In this document: one piece after another, positions 23,694 to 33,417 of the stretch | Numbering within the stretch: position 1 is the stretch's first letter | Layout of the letters: each line of letters starts with the position of its first letter | Source of the DNA: Clostridiales bacterium | GTDB lineage: Bacteria; Bacillota; Clostridia; Christensenellales; Borkfalkiaceae | Direction: 5' to 3' | NCBI GenBank assembly: GCA_015069365.1 | Contig: SVIT01000007.1 | Location: 1-38,825 of the forward strand | DNA: 38,825 nt | Program-made: the position numbers and the translations under genes | Notes under the pieces: model-generated | The model's input: only the letters and a program-made list of their open reading frames with translations | The model's database searches: none | Told to the model about the DNA's origin: nothing

Positions 23694-24665
23694 TTATTTT
23701 CCCCCTGAAATTCTTTTCCCATATTTCAATCGATATAATTTTTTATAAAGCCAATATAAATTATATCTCGCAATCAAAAATCTCTGTTTATCCCCAGGAT
23801 AGGTGGGTACAAAATACCGACCGTTCTCTTTCACTGCACGGATACATTTTTTTATATCCTGTTTATAACGTTTGTCTTTCGTATTCAAAAAGCATTGCAA
23901 CATGGCAAGATTTGCTTTCACTAACATATTGTTTGCTTTATCTGTCAACTGGGGAAATTCTTGCTCTACCGCTTTTCTCTTCTCCTCTGCAAAATATAAG
24001 ATATCAAAATACTTTTCGGAAAACGCCGCGTGCGACGCGCTGTTTTCATTTACTCTATAACAATACAGATACTCATTTCTAACCGTGATACGAGGTTGTT
24101 TGAAAAAACAGCGGAAGACAAAATAACTGTCTTCGTGGATCTTTCTCCCCTCGATAAAACGTATATCGGAAAGCAAGTTGCTTTTGTAAAGTTTTGCGCA
24201 GGAAGAATAGGTATACGGATTATCTTCCAAAGCCTTTATCAAACCTTCCGCTCCTTCCCAAAGCGTACAATCTTCTTGACAGGCTACCGTCGTTTCTATA
24301 TGGCTGTTTAACAGCGCGCAAGCAACGTCCGCTTCCTTACTTGTCAAATCATTATATAAAATCTCGATTGCATTCAAAGGAAGATAATCATCAGAATCTA
24401 AAAACATTACGTATTGTCCGCTCGCCGTATCCAAACCCGTATTCCGCGCACAAGAAACACCCCTATTTTCCGTATGTAGAACGGTAACGTTGTCATATTT
24501 TTCCGCATACTCGTCCAAGATTTTACCCGTTCCGTCTTTCGAACCGTCGTTTACAGCCACAATCTCTACGTTTTTATGCGTTTGCGCAAGTACCGAATCC
24601 AAACATTCTTTAAGATATTTTTCCGCGTTATAAGCAGGAATGATAACGCTTACTTTTTCTTCCAT
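23694..24665 (-). CDS. glycosyltransferase family 2
   Basis: This GT-A enzyme of 323 residues begins MEEKVSVIIPAYNAEKYLKE and has VNDGSKDGTG and the DxD-type MFLDSDDYLP motif. The C-terminal third is basic. I use the ATG at 24665, preceded by AGGGGG. A longer frame reaching 24743 runs back into the upstream polymerase gene and is rejected. The start lies a few bases after the wzy-like stop. It should add one sugar of the repeat unit. Confidence 0.9.
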   Translation of the reverse strand: MEEKVSVIIPAYNAEKYLKECLDSVLAQTHKNVEIVAVNDGSKDGTGKILDEYAEKYDNVTVLHTENRGVSCARNTGLDTASGQYVMFLDSDDYLPLNAIEILYNDLTSKEADVACALLNSHIETTVACQEDCTLWEGAEGLIKALEDNPYTYSSCAKLYKSNLLSDIRFIEGRKIHEDSYFVFRCFFKQPRITVRNEYLYCYRVNENSASHAAFSEKYFDILYFAEEKRKAVEQEFPQLTDKANNMLVKANLAMLQCFLNTKDKRYKQDIKKCIRAVKENGRYFVPTYPGDKQRFLIARYNLYWLYKKLYRLKYGKRISGGK

Positions 24666-24669
24666 AATT

Positions 24670-25740
24670 TTAAGCCCCCTGCCAGAAGAACTTATAATAA
24701 GCCCCGATGTTTCTATATACAAATAAGAATAAACAAGCAGCAATCAAAAGCCATTTCAAAAAGGCGTCCAGCTTGTCTCGTTCAAAATTAACTGCCCGTG
24801 AAAAATAAATATATAAGCCAAACATAAAATAAAAACTGATACGTTCCGCTGTACGCGAGACCAATCGAAGCACCCAGAAAAGAACTGTCATCAAGGATAA
24901 ATGCACGATATACGTCGGCACTTTATCCTCACCCTTTTTGTCGTATAATATGTAGAATGAAAAGGCGCAAAGCACCATGGTAAACAACATGAAGATTCCG
25001 CCGTTACCCGTCTCTTCTACATCATATTCATAGCCAAGTAATTCGTTAAAAAAGTTTTGGAACGCCGCAAACCCTACGACGAATACGACCGCCAAGAACG
25101 CATAGATACACATCATCCAGTCGTATCTCTTGATTAAACAAATAGGATACATTATCAAGAAAATCATCGCGGATTTGTGAAAATAATACGCCAAAATAAC
25201 CGTCAAAATAAATTTAATCGGCTTTTTATCCTTGATAAAATCAATCGACCATAAACAAACCGTCATGGCAAGCGATTGTCTTAAGCCCGTCTCAAAGAAA
25301 CTATACGTCCCAAGCGTAATAAATAAAAAGAAGAACACAAAAGGATTTTTGGTATACTTGAGCGAAAAACGCAACAGCGTACCAAAAATAATCGTTCCGT
25401 TTATGAAAAAGTAAACGGTATAATTGCTTGTAAACAGCGAAATTATTTTAACGTACAGACGGTATCCGATCTCTACGCGCAACAAATCCTGATCCAGTAA
25501 CTGTATGAAAGAATACTTTCTTATCTCGGTTTGGAAAAAACGTACGTACCCGATTGTATCCACGCCAACGTACTTATAACGGAAAACGAACAGCAAAAAC
25601 ATGGGCAAAACCGCCAAAACGGTCAGCCATTTCTTTACCTTTTTTTCATCTTCCTTATTCAGTTGGTTCTGTTGTTTCCACCACCAATCGATGCACCAAC
25701 AGAAAAGCGGGAATATCGCCGCCAGACCGTAATAAATCAT
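24670..25740 (-). CDS. wzy: EpsG-family polysaccharide polymerase (Wzy)
   Basis: This 356-residue protein is mostly hydrophobic, with about ten membrane segments. It carries the RYKYVGVDTIGYVRFF motif and the ETGLRQSLAM segment characteristic of EpsG/Wzy polymerases. It should join exported repeat units into the polymer on the outer face of the membrane. It is flanked by glycosyltransferase genes and located in the same operon as wzx. As usual for polymerases, substrate specificity cannot be read from sequence. Confidence 0.87.
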   Translation of the reverse strand: MIYYGLAAIFPLFCWCIDWWWKQQNQLNKEDEKKVKKWLTVLAVLPMFLLFVFRYKYVGVDTIGYVRFFQTEIRKYSFIQLLDQDLLRVEIGYRLYVKIISLFTSNYTVYFFINGTIIFGTLLRFSLKYTKNPFVFFFLFITLGTYSFFETGLRQSLAMTVCLWSIDFIKDKKPIKFILTVILAYYFHKSAMIFLIMYPICLIKRYDWMMCIYAFLAVVFVVGFAAFQNFFNELLGYEYDVEETGNGGIFMLFTMVLCAFSFYILYDKKGEDKVPTYIVHLSLMTVLFWVLRLVSRTAERISFYFMFGLYIYFSRAVNFERDKLDAFLKWLLIAACLFLFVYRNIGAYYKFFWQGA

Positions 25741-25745
25741 GCTTT

Positions 25746-26945
25746 CTACTCTCTTATCATGCCGTTGTAGATTTCTAAATACTTTTTATAGCACTCGTTT
25801 TTATCGAATTTTTTCTGTTTTTCCTTTACGTCAAAGGTCAAAGGCGCTTGTTTGATCTCAGCGATTTTAGTAATCAGCTCTTCCGCGTCCCCTTCCTTAA
25901 TAATATAACCGCTGTCTTTATCCACCAGCTCTGGACTGCCGCAACAATCGAACGTAATCACGGGCGTACCGCAACAGATACTCTCCATATTGACGGTAGG
26001 CAGGGTATCCGCTCTCGTTAAATTGACAAAGACGTCCGCACTTGCATAGATATCCGAAAGCCGTTTCCTATCCGTCACGTATCCAACCGACGTCACCTTT
26101 TCAAAACGTTCGAAATACTCCTTTTGCTCGTCCTTGCAACCAACGATGACAATACGGGTATCTTCCCCTTGTGCCGCGATCAGCCTTTCAACAATTTCGC
26201 GGTTTTTCTCAGCGTACCACTTATCCGCCATACCCAAAATGAGGAATTTCCCCTCCGCATCGATTTCTTTTCTGAAACCGTTTTCATGCGGGGTAAAAAG
26301 TTCCGTATCCACGCCGTTATATACAACCCCGATATTTGCCGTCTGCAGTCTTGATTTTTTCGCTTCGTTCGCAATCCATTGACTGCACCCGATCAAGGTC
26401 AAATTTTTAATCTTTAACAAATGCTCCGTTCTGTCTTTCAAAACCTTTTCGGTGTTATCGAAAAACAGACTGGGTACTTCCGCCTTATTTAAAGGACAGT
26501 TCCCGCACTTCGTTTGCCACTTATCGCATTTGACCGCCGCATAATGACTGCACTTGCCCGTAAAATACCAACAATCGTGCATGGTGATGACTGTGGGGAT
26601 TTCCTTTTTCGCAAGGTAGTCGCACAGCATATTCAGATTGATATAATTGCTATGCAAATTGTGAAAATGCACGATATCGGGCTTGATTTCATCAATCCAC
26701 TTTAAGAATTTTCTCGTCGCAAGCTTGCTTGCATACCCTTGTTTCCCAAAGATACGCGCGTGTAAAGCGTGCCATTTCCAACCGAGCTTTCCCCCGACCT
26801 TATAACCGTTTTTGACAGGCTCGCAGGTCGATTGATAGGCAAAATACCCCTCTCCGTCGTTTTGTTCTAAGGTATCGGCAATATCGTTTACGATAACGCC
26901 CGTGCTCTTAAAACCATACACGGCGTTAATTTGTAAAACTTTCAT
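25746..26945 (-). CDS. glycosyltransferase, GT4, with N-domain cysteine cluster
   Basis: This 399-residue GT-B enzyme starts MKVLQINAVYGFKSTG. It has IVHFHNLHSNYIN and the cysteine-rich stretch from DCWYFTGKCSHY to CGNCPL, typical of a common capsule GT4 subgroup. The donor domain has FVNLTRADTLPTVNMESICCGTP. The start codon directly follows the stop of the previous gene. It adds one sugar of the repeat unit; the donor is unknown. Confidence 0.91.
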   Translation of the reverse strand: MKVLQINAVYGFKSTGVIVNDIADTLEQNDGEGYFAYQSTCEPVKNGYKVGGKLGWKWHALHARIFGKQGYASKLATRKFLKWIDEIKPDIVHFHNLHSNYINLNMLCDYLAKKEIPTVITMHDCWYFTGKCSHYAAVKCDKWQTKCGNCPLNKAEVPSLFFDNTEKVLKDRTEHLLKIKNLTLIGCSQWIANEAKKSRLQTANIGVVYNGVDTELFTPHENGFRKEIDAEGKFLILGMADKWYAEKNREIVERLIAAQGEDTRIVIVGCKDEQKEYFERFEKVTSVGYVTDRKRLSDIYASADVFVNLTRADTLPTVNMESICCGTPVITFDCCGSPELVDKDSGYIIKEGDAEELITKIAEIKQAPLTFDVKEKQKKFDKNECYKKYLEIYNGMIRE

Positions 26946-28250
26946 TTATTCCCCTTTATACACTCGGCTTATCACTTCATCAAAAGTGTTATGAATATGT
27001 TCTGCACTGTGATTTTTTAAACCGCAGTCCACGGCATTTTGGGCATAGTCTTTCAACGTTTCTTTTTCTAATAAACGTTCTAAGCCCGACAGTATCTCCG
27101 CCTCGCTGTGCGCCGTTAGCGCAGAAACAGTATTTTGAAAATATTCCATCGGCGCAAGATCGGGATTTCCCACCGCAAAGACGCATTTTCCCGCTGAAAA
27201 ATAGTCTGTTATTTTGGTGGAGAACGACAATCTGGCAGTCAGATTTTTATCTCCCATATCTTCCAAAAACAATAAAATATCCGCCTGCTTTTGTTGACGT
27301 AAAACCTCTTCTTGCGGTATGGGGGGATAAATGTTGCAAAACTCGTTGTTCGTTTCCTGCAAATATTCCTTGGGTAACGCCGTCTGCGTATATACGTCCA
27401 AAACAATCCTTGTCTGTGCTTCATTGACCGTTTTAAGCGCGGAAGATATCTTTGCCAAAGTCTTTTCCCTGCCTATCAACAAATTCCCCGTATACAGCAT
27501 ACGCAAAGGAATGTTTACCGCCTCATACGTTTCCGCAATGGGAGCGACGTTTAACGGCTTGGATAAGACCGTACAATCTATCCCGAAAAATCCATCCGCT
27601 TCCGTTTTGGTCTTTGGTGTAATCGCAAAAAATTCCTGCGTTTGTTTCGCCAGCTTTTTCAAGGATTTTCTTTGGAAATATCTATATACTTTATATCCGA
27701 ATTTTTTGGACTGCTTATAGGTAAAATTATCGTCCCAAATATACCCAACCGCCTTTGCTCCCGTGCGCTTGATTGCGTAGCGGACAAGTCTGTTCATGTG
27801 GATATATCCGTCCATACCGTGCAGAATGATATCTGGTTGGAATTCGTCTAAAAAAGCGTCTAATTCTTTGCTCTTCCATTTCCCGAATTTCCAACACAGC
27901 TCACGCGCCAAAAGCATAGAATATCTTCTCTTTTTCTTCATCTTTGCATAGCGCGCGTTATGCGCCTGCAAATCCTCTGTTTCCACCGTTTCCGACAACG
28001 GTTGCGCTTGGACTTCCTTTCCCGTTTTTATCTTTCTCTTTAAGATACTTTTGATTACACGGTTTTCGGAGATTTGGAAATACCGAGAACAGATCTTGCT
28101 ATCGGGTATTTCCTCGCGTAAAAATACGTTTGCCACGTTGGAGCTGTCATAACCGTTCACCAAGGTCCCCCAAGTGTTTGCGCCGACCTTGCTGTTCCAA
28201 GACGTCATTGTAAATATTAAAATCTTCGGTTGTCTGCTTTCTTTCTCCAT
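26946..28250 (-). CDS. putative GT-B glycosyltransferase
   Basis: This 434-residue protein has a weak GT-B signature: YTGNLLIGREKTLAKIS at the interdomain region, ADILLFLEDMG and SFSTKITDYFSAGKCVFAVG in the donor domain. It carries a long basic insert around residues 60-115. The operon context supports a glycosyltransferase for the repeat unit. AGGAG lies five bases before the ATG. The family call is less secure than for its neighbours because classical acidic motifs are poorly conserved. Confidence 0.75.
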   Translation of the reverse strand: MEKESRQPKILIFTMTSWNSKVGANTWGTLVNGYDSSNVANVFLREEIPDSKICSRYFQISENRVIKSILKRKIKTGKEVQAQPLSETVETEDLQAHNARYAKMKKKRRYSMLLARELCWKFGKWKSKELDAFLDEFQPDIILHGMDGYIHMNRLVRYAIKRTGAKAVGYIWDDNFTYKQSKKFGYKVYRYFQRKSLKKLAKQTQEFFAITPKTKTEADGFFGIDCTVLSKPLNVAPIAETYEAVNIPLRMLYTGNLLIGREKTLAKISSALKTVNEAQTRIVLDVYTQTALPKEYLQETNNEFCNIYPPIPQEEVLRQQKQADILLFLEDMGDKNLTARLSFSTKITDYFSAGKCVFAVGNPDLAPMEYFQNTVSALTAHSEAEILSGLERLLEKETLKDYAQNAVDCGLKNHSAEHIHNTFDEVISRVYKGE

Positions 28251-28265
28251 GGCAACTCCTATTAT

Positions 28266-29240
28266 TTAAAGGTTTTCTTTGTACCAAGCGATTGCTTCGT
28301 TCAAACCTTTCGCAAAATCATAATCAGGGTCGTAACCCAACAGCTCTCTCGCCGCAGAAATATCCGCGTTGGAATGCTTGATATCCCCCTTTCTGTCGGG
28401 TCCGAAGTTCGGCTCGATATCCTTATCCAACGCTTTCGTCAGCGTATAGTAGATATCAATGAGATATTCTCTCCCGCCGTAGGCGATATTGTACGCTCTG
28501 CCAGCCGCTTCCGTGGACGCCAAACAAGCTTTCAAATTCGCCTCAATGACGTTTTCAATATACGTAAAGTCACGGCTTTGTTTGCCGTCGCCGTTAATCG
28601 TCGGCTGTTCGTTATTCAAAAGCTGTTTGATGAATTTGGGGATAACCGCCGCATACGCGCCGTTTGGATTCTGTCTTCTGCCGAATACGTTGAAATATCT
28701 CATCCCATACGTATCCAAACCGTAGAGTTTCGTGTACAGTTTCGCCCATTCTTCGTCGCAACGCTTGGTCAGCGCATAGGGCGAGAGCAAGTTCCCTTCT
28801 CTCCCTTCTCTCTTGGGAAGATTCGGTTCGTCTCCATACACGGAAGAGGACGAAGCGTAAACGAATTTCTTTACCCCCTGCTGTCTTGCCGCTTCCAGCA
28901 TGTTCAGCGTACCCTCGATATTGTTTTTGCAATAGAAGATGGGCATTTCAATGGAGCGGGGCACACTTCCCCAAGCCGCTTGGTTAAGAACGTAATCCAC
29001 CCCGTCGCAAGCTTTCATGCAGGTATCCAGGTCCTTGATATCCCCTTTCATAAACTCGTAGTTGGGGTTATCCAAGAACATATCTACGTTCGCCTGACTG
29101 CCTGTGGATAAATCGTCCAGACAACGTACTTTGTAGCCCATATTCAAAATCGTCTCGCAAAGGTTAGACCCGATAAAGCCTGCGCCGCCCGTTACCAAGA
29201 ATTTGCTCCCTTCAGAGAATTTCAAATGTTTATATCCCAT
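28266..29240 (-). CDS. UDP-N-acetylglucosamine C4 epimerase, WbpP/TviC-like
   Basis: This 324-residue extended SDR protein has FLVTGGAGFIGSNL, LNQAAWGSVPRSI and YASSSSVYGDEP with the YALTKRCDEE active-site Tyr-x3-Lys. The sequence strongly resembles WbpP/TviC/WbgU epimerases that act on N-acetylated UDP-hexoses. Next to a WbpO/TviB-like dehydrogenase, it likely interconverts UDP-GlcNAc(A) and UDP-GalNAc(A). It begins four bases after the dehydrogenase stop. A plain UDP-glucose 4-epimerase role is less likely. Confidence 0.9.
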   Translation of the reverse strand: MGYKHLKFSEGSKFLVTGGAGFIGSNLCETILNMGYKVRCLDDLSTGSQANVDMFLDNPNYEFMKGDIKDLDTCMKACDGVDYVLNQAAWGSVPRSIEMPIFYCKNNIEGTLNMLEAARQQGVKKFVYASSSSVYGDEPNLPKREGREGNLLSPYALTKRCDEEWAKLYTKLYGLDTYGMRYFNVFGRRQNPNGAYAAVIPKFIKQLLNNEQPTINGDGKQSRDFTYIENVIEANLKACLASTEAAGRAYNIAYGGREYLIDIYYTLTKALDKDIEPNFGPDRKGDIKHSNADISAARELLGYDPDYDFAKGLNEAIAWYKENL

Positions 29241-29243
29241 CTC

Positions 29244-30560
29244 TTATAATCTCCAGTAGCTGTACCCAGCCTTTTCATATTCGGTTCTATTGAGCAAGCC
29301 TTTGATATCGAGTAAGACTTTCTTGCCTTCGCCAAAGAGTTTGTCCATGTCCGCGATTGTAAAATGTGCAAACGCATCGTGCGCAACCGCCAAAACGACC
29401 GCGTCCATATCTTTAATCGTGGCAATATCCACAAACTCTACGCCGTACAGATGTTTCGCTTCCGCAGCGTCTGCCGTAGGGTCTGCAATCGTGGACTCGA
29501 TACCGTATTCTCTCAATTCTTTTACGATATCGAAAATCTTCGTATTTCTTGTATCGGGACAGTTTTCCTTGAACGTGAAACCAAGAATAGCCACTTTCGC
29601 GTTTTTAACCGCTTTCTCTGCCTTGATAAGGTTCTTCACTACGTTTTCCGCAACGTATTTGCCCATGTCGTCGTTGATACGGCGGCCTGCTAAAATCACT
29701 TGACTGTGATAGCCTAGCTGTTCCGCTTTATACGTCAAATAATAAGGGTCAACGCCGATACAGTGTCCGCCGACAAGCCCAGGGTAGAATTTCAAGAAAT
29801 TCCATTTCGTGCCTGCCGCTTCCAAAACCGATTTTGTATCAATACCGATCTTATTGAAGATAATGGAAAGTTCGTTCATGAACGCAATATTGATATCTCT
29901 TTGGCTGTTTTCAATAACCTTTGCAGCCTCTGCAACCTTGATACAAGACGCTCTATGTACCCCTGCGTCTACTACCAGTTCATATACCTTTGCAACGATG
30001 TCCAAGGTTTCTTCGTCCATACCCGAAACGATTTTCGTAATCGTTTCAAGGCGGTGCACTTTATCTCCTGGATTGATACGTTCGGGAGAATAACCGACCT
30101 TGAAATCCACGCCGCACTTTAAGCCCGATTCCTTTTCCAAAATAGGCACGCAAACGTCTTCCGTTACCCCAGGGTATACCGTCGATTCAAACACGACTAT
30201 GCTGCCTTTTACAAGGTTTCTGCCCAAGATACGGCTAGCCCCTTCCACAGGGGTCAAATCGGGGGTATGATCGTCATACACGGGGGTAGGTACGGCTACA
30301 ATATGGAATTTCGCCTCGCGGAGTTTCGTTTCGTCCGCCGTGAATTCTACCGTACTTGCCTTGATCGCCTCATCGCCTACTTCTTTCGTGGGGTCGATAC
30401 CCGATTTATAGAGCTCGATTTTCGCTTTGTTCAGATCGTACCCAACGACCTTTACTTTCTTTGCAAATGCAACCGCGATTGGCATACCTACGTAGCCAAG
30501 ACCTACAAGGGAGATTTTCTCTTCCCCTTTGACAATTTTTTCATAAAGATTTGCGTACAT
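29244..30560 (-). CDS. UDP-N-acetyl-hexosamine 6-dehydrogenase, WbpO/TviB-like
   Basis: This 438-residue nucleotide-sugar dehydrogenase has the NAD fold SLVGLGYVGMPIAVAF, the substrate segment VAVPTPVYDDH and the catalytic cysteine Cys267 in GLVGGHCIGVDPYYL. The C-terminal domain carries LGFTFKENCPDTRNTK. Two successive oxidations at C6 would give a UDP-N-acetyl-hexosaminuronic acid. With the adjacent C4 epimerase the product is probably UDP-GalNAcA, as in Vi-antigen and Pseudomonas O6 pathways. Confidence 0.92.
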   Translation of the reverse strand: MYANLYEKIVKGEEKISLVGLGYVGMPIAVAFAKKVKVVGYDLNKAKIELYKSGIDPTKEVGDEAIKASTVEFTADETKLREAKFHIVAVPTPVYDDHTPDLTPVEGASRILGRNLVKGSIVVFESTVYPGVTEDVCVPILEKESGLKCGVDFKVGYSPERINPGDKVHRLETITKIVSGMDEETLDIVAKVYELVVDAGVHRASCIKVAEAAKVIENSQRDINIAFMNELSIIFNKIGIDTKSVLEAAGTKWNFLKFYPGLVGGHCIGVDPYYLTYKAEQLGYHSQVILAGRRINDDMGKYVAENVVKNLIKAEKAVKNAKVAILGFTFKENCPDTRNTKIFDIVKELREYGIESTIADPTADAAEAKHLYGVEFVDIATIKDMDAVVLAVAHDAFAHFTIADMDKLFGEGKKVLLDIKGLLNRTEYEKAGYSYWRL

Positions 30561-30575
30561 GATTTTATCTCCTTT

Positions 30576-31646
30576 TTATTTCAATGAATTTATTTGTTCA
30601 CGATATTTGTTTACGACAATCTGGCGATTGAACGTGTTTTCCATTTTTGCGCGTCCTGCCTTGCCCATTGTCTTTTTCTCTTCAAGGGAAAGCGCGATAA
30701 ATTTTTCTATCGCCGCTTGCAGGCTCTCCGCGTTTTTGCTTTCAAACCCAAAACCCGTCACACCCTCGTCAAAGGTTTCTTTGCAGCCTGGGATATTCGA
30801 CGCCAACACCGCTCTGCCGCTGGACGCCGCCTCCAACAATACGTTTGCCATGCCCTCGTGATAGGACGGCAACACGATCGCGTGCGCCTCTTTCAAATAC
30901 GGTTTTACGTCTTTATGGAAACCTACGCATTCTACGTTCTTTAACCCGATAAACGGATTTTCCGCGCCGTATTCCACGTCGCCAACAACAGTGAATTTTA
31001 CGTTGCTTTCCGTTAAGTTCTTCGCCGCTTTAGCAAGCTCGAACACGCCTTTATCCTTGATAATCCTGCCTACGAACACGATATTCGCCTGCTCTTCTTC
31101 AGGATAGTCCACGTAGCAAAATCTCTCTACGTTGACCCCCGACCCAGGCAACAGCTCGGTTGCGCCTTTGACCACTTTTTTCTTTACGAAAAAGTCTTGA
31201 TTCGCCTGATTTTGGAAGAAAACGCATTTCGCCTTTTTCAAGCCCTGCTTGTACAGCCAAAGCATTAGCTTTTGCAAAATGCCCTTGTCCTCTACAACAC
31301 CCAAGCCCGTTACGTTGGCTACGTACGGTACCTTTAATTTCCCGCAAGCCATACCGCCATACACGTTCGGTTTTATCGTAAACGTCAACGCAATATCGGG
31401 TTTTATCTCTTTTAACAGCCGTTTATAGCTCTTTAACAGTTTCAAATCCTTGAACGGATTTTTACCGTGTCGGGAAACTTCCGTCTCTACGACCTTTGCC
31501 CCCAGAGCTTCTATCTCGGGGATTCTATCGCTTTTCGGAACGCTGACGATTACTTCGTTTCCGTCTTCGACAAGCGCGCGTACCAGCTCCGAACGGAACT
31601 GTAACACCGTCGTGACGTCGTTTACCAAAATCAGGATTTTCTTCAT
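30576..31646 (-). CDS. glycosyltransferase, GT4, PglA/WbpL-partner like
   Basis: This 356-residue GT-B protein starts MKKILILVNDVTTVLQFRSE. It has TFTIKPNVYGGMACGKLKVP and NVTGLG, typical of GT4 enzymes that add the second sugar to a lipid-linked amino sugar, and the donor motif PSYHEGMANVLLEAAS. Its position near the initiating transferase fits an early step. It starts two bases after the transketolase C-terminal gene stop. Confidence 0.9.
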   Translation of the reverse strand: MKKILILVNDVTTVLQFRSELVRALVEDGNEVIVSVPKSDRIPEIEALGAKVVETEVSRHGKNPFKDLKLLKSYKRLLKEIKPDIALTFTIKPNVYGGMACGKLKVPYVANVTGLGVVEDKGILQKLMLWLYKQGLKKAKCVFFQNQANQDFFVKKKVVKGATELLPGSGVNVERFCYVDYPEEEQANIVFVGRIIKDKGVFELAKAAKNLTESNVKFTVVGDVEYGAENPFIGLKNVECVGFHKDVKPYLKEAHAIVLPSYHEGMANVLLEAASSGRAVLASNIPGCKETFDEGVTGFGFESKNAESLQAAIEKFIALSLEEKKTMGKAGRAKMENTFNRQIVVNKYREQINSLK

Positions 31647-31647
31647 A

Positions 31648-32565
31648 TTACCAATTCTCTTTTACTTTTCCTATGATTGCTTTCGCGTCAATCGAATACT
31701 GCTTTCTTAAATATTTCTGACTGCCGACAATGCAAGAATATCTGTCGTCCAATGCCACGCGGACAAGCTTCGCTTTTTCGCCGCTTTCTTCCGCCAATAC
31801 TTCCGCTACCGCGGACCCGAAACCGCCGCTTAAGTTATGCTCTTCCACCGTCACGATCGCCTTGTGCGTTTTTGCGCACTCCAAAATCACTTCCTTATCA
31901 ATCGGCTTCACCGTCGGGAACGTGTAGACCGTGGGCATAATCCCTTCCGACTTTAATGCTTCGCAGGCTTCGTTCACTTCGTCGAAAATCGCGCCCGTAG
32001 AGAATACCGCTACCTTTTCGCCCTTTTGGATTTCAATCGCTTTGCCTATCGTGAAGTTTTCCAATTTCTCATGGATACGCTTTTCACCGCCTCTGCCAAG
32101 ACGGAGATAGCACGTGCCAGGCGTTTCGTAAATCGCCTTGGTCGCCGCTTCCGCTTCCACCAAATCCCCCGGCGCAAGCACCGTTACGTCGGGAAGAGCA
32201 CGCATCATAGCGATATCTTCCGTTGCATGGTGGCTCATACCCAACGAACCGTACACAAAACCGCCGCCTACGCAAACGACTTTTACGTTCGCGTTATGGT
32301 ACGCACAGTCGTTACGGATTTGTTCGATACATCTAAGCGTGGGGAAGTTCCCGATCGAATAGGTATAGACCGTCTTGCCCTGCATGGCAAGTCCTGCCGC
32401 AATCGAGGTCATGTTCTGTTCCGCAATACCTGCATTGATGATCTGATCGGGTAACTCCGTCCAGAAAGGCTTCAATACCCCGAAACCAAGGTCGCCCGTA
32501 ATGATGTATACGTTTTTATCTTTCTTTGCAATCTCCAGCAAAGTCCTTACGAATGTATCTCTCAT
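31648..32565 (-). CDS. transketolase, C-terminal (PYR) subunit
   Basis: This 305-residue protein matches the pyrimidine-binding and C-terminal domains of transketolase. It contains YIITGDLGFG, GIAEQNMTSIAAGLA (the Glu that activates thiamine diphosphate) and the late VTVEEHNLSGGFGSAV segment. It overlaps the partner gene by four bases (ATGA) and should assemble with it into one split transketolase. Placement inside a polysaccharide operon suggests a special two-carbon transfer rather than general pentose-phosphate work. That role is an inference. Confidence 0.9.
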   Translation of the reverse strand: MRDTFVRTLLEIAKKDKNVYIITGDLGFGVLKPFWTELPDQIINAGIAEQNMTSIAAGLAMQGKTVYTYSIGNFPTLRCIEQIRNDCAYHNANVKVVCVGGGFVYGSLGMSHHATEDIAMMRALPDVTVLAPGDLVEAEAATKAIYETPGTCYLRLGRGGEKRIHEKLENFTIGKAIEIQKGEKVAVFSTGAIFDEVNEACEALKSEGIMPTVYTFPTVKPIDKEVILECAKTHKAIVTVEEHNLSGGFGSAVAEVLAEESGEKAKLVRVALDDRYSCIVGSQKYLRKQYSIDAKAIIGKVKENW

Positions 32566-33413
32566 TTCCCTGCCCCCTTATACGGATCTTCTACGCCCTC
32601 GGGCATTGCCGCGTGCAATTCACGAAGCGCCCCGTCGTATTCTTCTCCCTCGTGAGGGAAACGGTAATGCCAAAGAATATCAAATTCCATGAACGATACC
32701 CCCTTGCCTTTTACCGTGTTTGCAATAATGACCGTGGGCTTGTCCGTGCTTTCTTTCGCCTTTGCAAACGCCGCGCGAAGCTCGTCATGGTTGTGTCCGT
32801 CGATATCAAGCACGTTCCAGCCGAACGCTTTCCACTTCTCCGCAAACGGAGCAAGCGAAAGAGTGTTTTCACAAAAATCCAAACTCTGCATTTTGTTATG
32901 GTCAACAACAACGACAAACTGATTGAGCTTGAACTGGTTTGCAAACAGCGCCATTTCCCAAATAGAGCCCTCGTCACATTCGCCATCCCCTACAATCGCA
33001 TACGTATAATAGGGCTTTTTGTCAAGCTTTGCGTTCAACGCCATGCCTGCCGCTACGCAAGCGCCGTGCCCAAGCGAACCCGTGGAAAATTCTACCCCAG
33101 GTACCCCTTTGTGCGAAACGTGCCCAGAAAGGCGGCTGCCGTCTGCATAATGGGTCTTTAATTCTTCTCTATCGAAAAAGCCCTTTTCTGCCAAAGCCGC
33201 ATAAATCGCCGCGCCTGCATGGCCTTTACTCAAAATCACTCTGTCGCGGTTTTCGTCCTTCAGCGTTTCGGGCGTGATATTCGCCACGTCGTTATAAAGC
33301 ACCGCTACAATATCCGCTACCGATAAAATCGCGCCGATATGGCTGCCGTGCGAAAGATGGGTCATTTCTATCCCGTGGCGTCTAATCAGCCACGCTAACT
33401 GTTCGCTGTTCAT
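32562..33413 (-). CDS. transketolase, N-terminal (PP) subunit
   Basis: This 283-residue thiamine-diphosphate-binding half has SHGSHIGAILSVADIVAVLY, the STGSLGHGACVAAGMA segment and the ThDP/metal motif VGDGECDEGSIWEM. It lacks the PYR domain, which the next gene supplies, as in other split transketolases. It starts four bases after the aldo/keto reductase stop. The genome may have another transketolase for central metabolism; this cannot be seen here. Confidence 0.9.
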   Translation of the reverse strand: MNSEQLAWLIRRHGIEMTHLSHGSHIGAILSVADIVAVLYNDVANITPETLKDENRDRVILSKGHAGAAIYAALAEKGFFDREELKTHYADGSRLSGHVSHKGVPGVEFSTGSLGHGACVAAGMALNAKLDKKPYYTYAIVGDGECDEGSIWEMALFANQFKLNQFVVVVDHNKMQSLDFCENTLSLAPFAEKWKAFGWNVLDIDGHNHDELRAAFAKAKESTDKPTVIIANTVKGKGVSFMEFDILWHYRFPHEGEEYDGALRELHAAMPEGVEDPYKGAGK

Positions 33414-33417
33414 ATTC

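Noticed and set aside
24666..24743. Extended N-terminus of the GT2 glycosyltransferase
   Set aside because: The extension lies inside the end of the polymerase gene, and the strong AGGGGG site marks the ATG at 24665.
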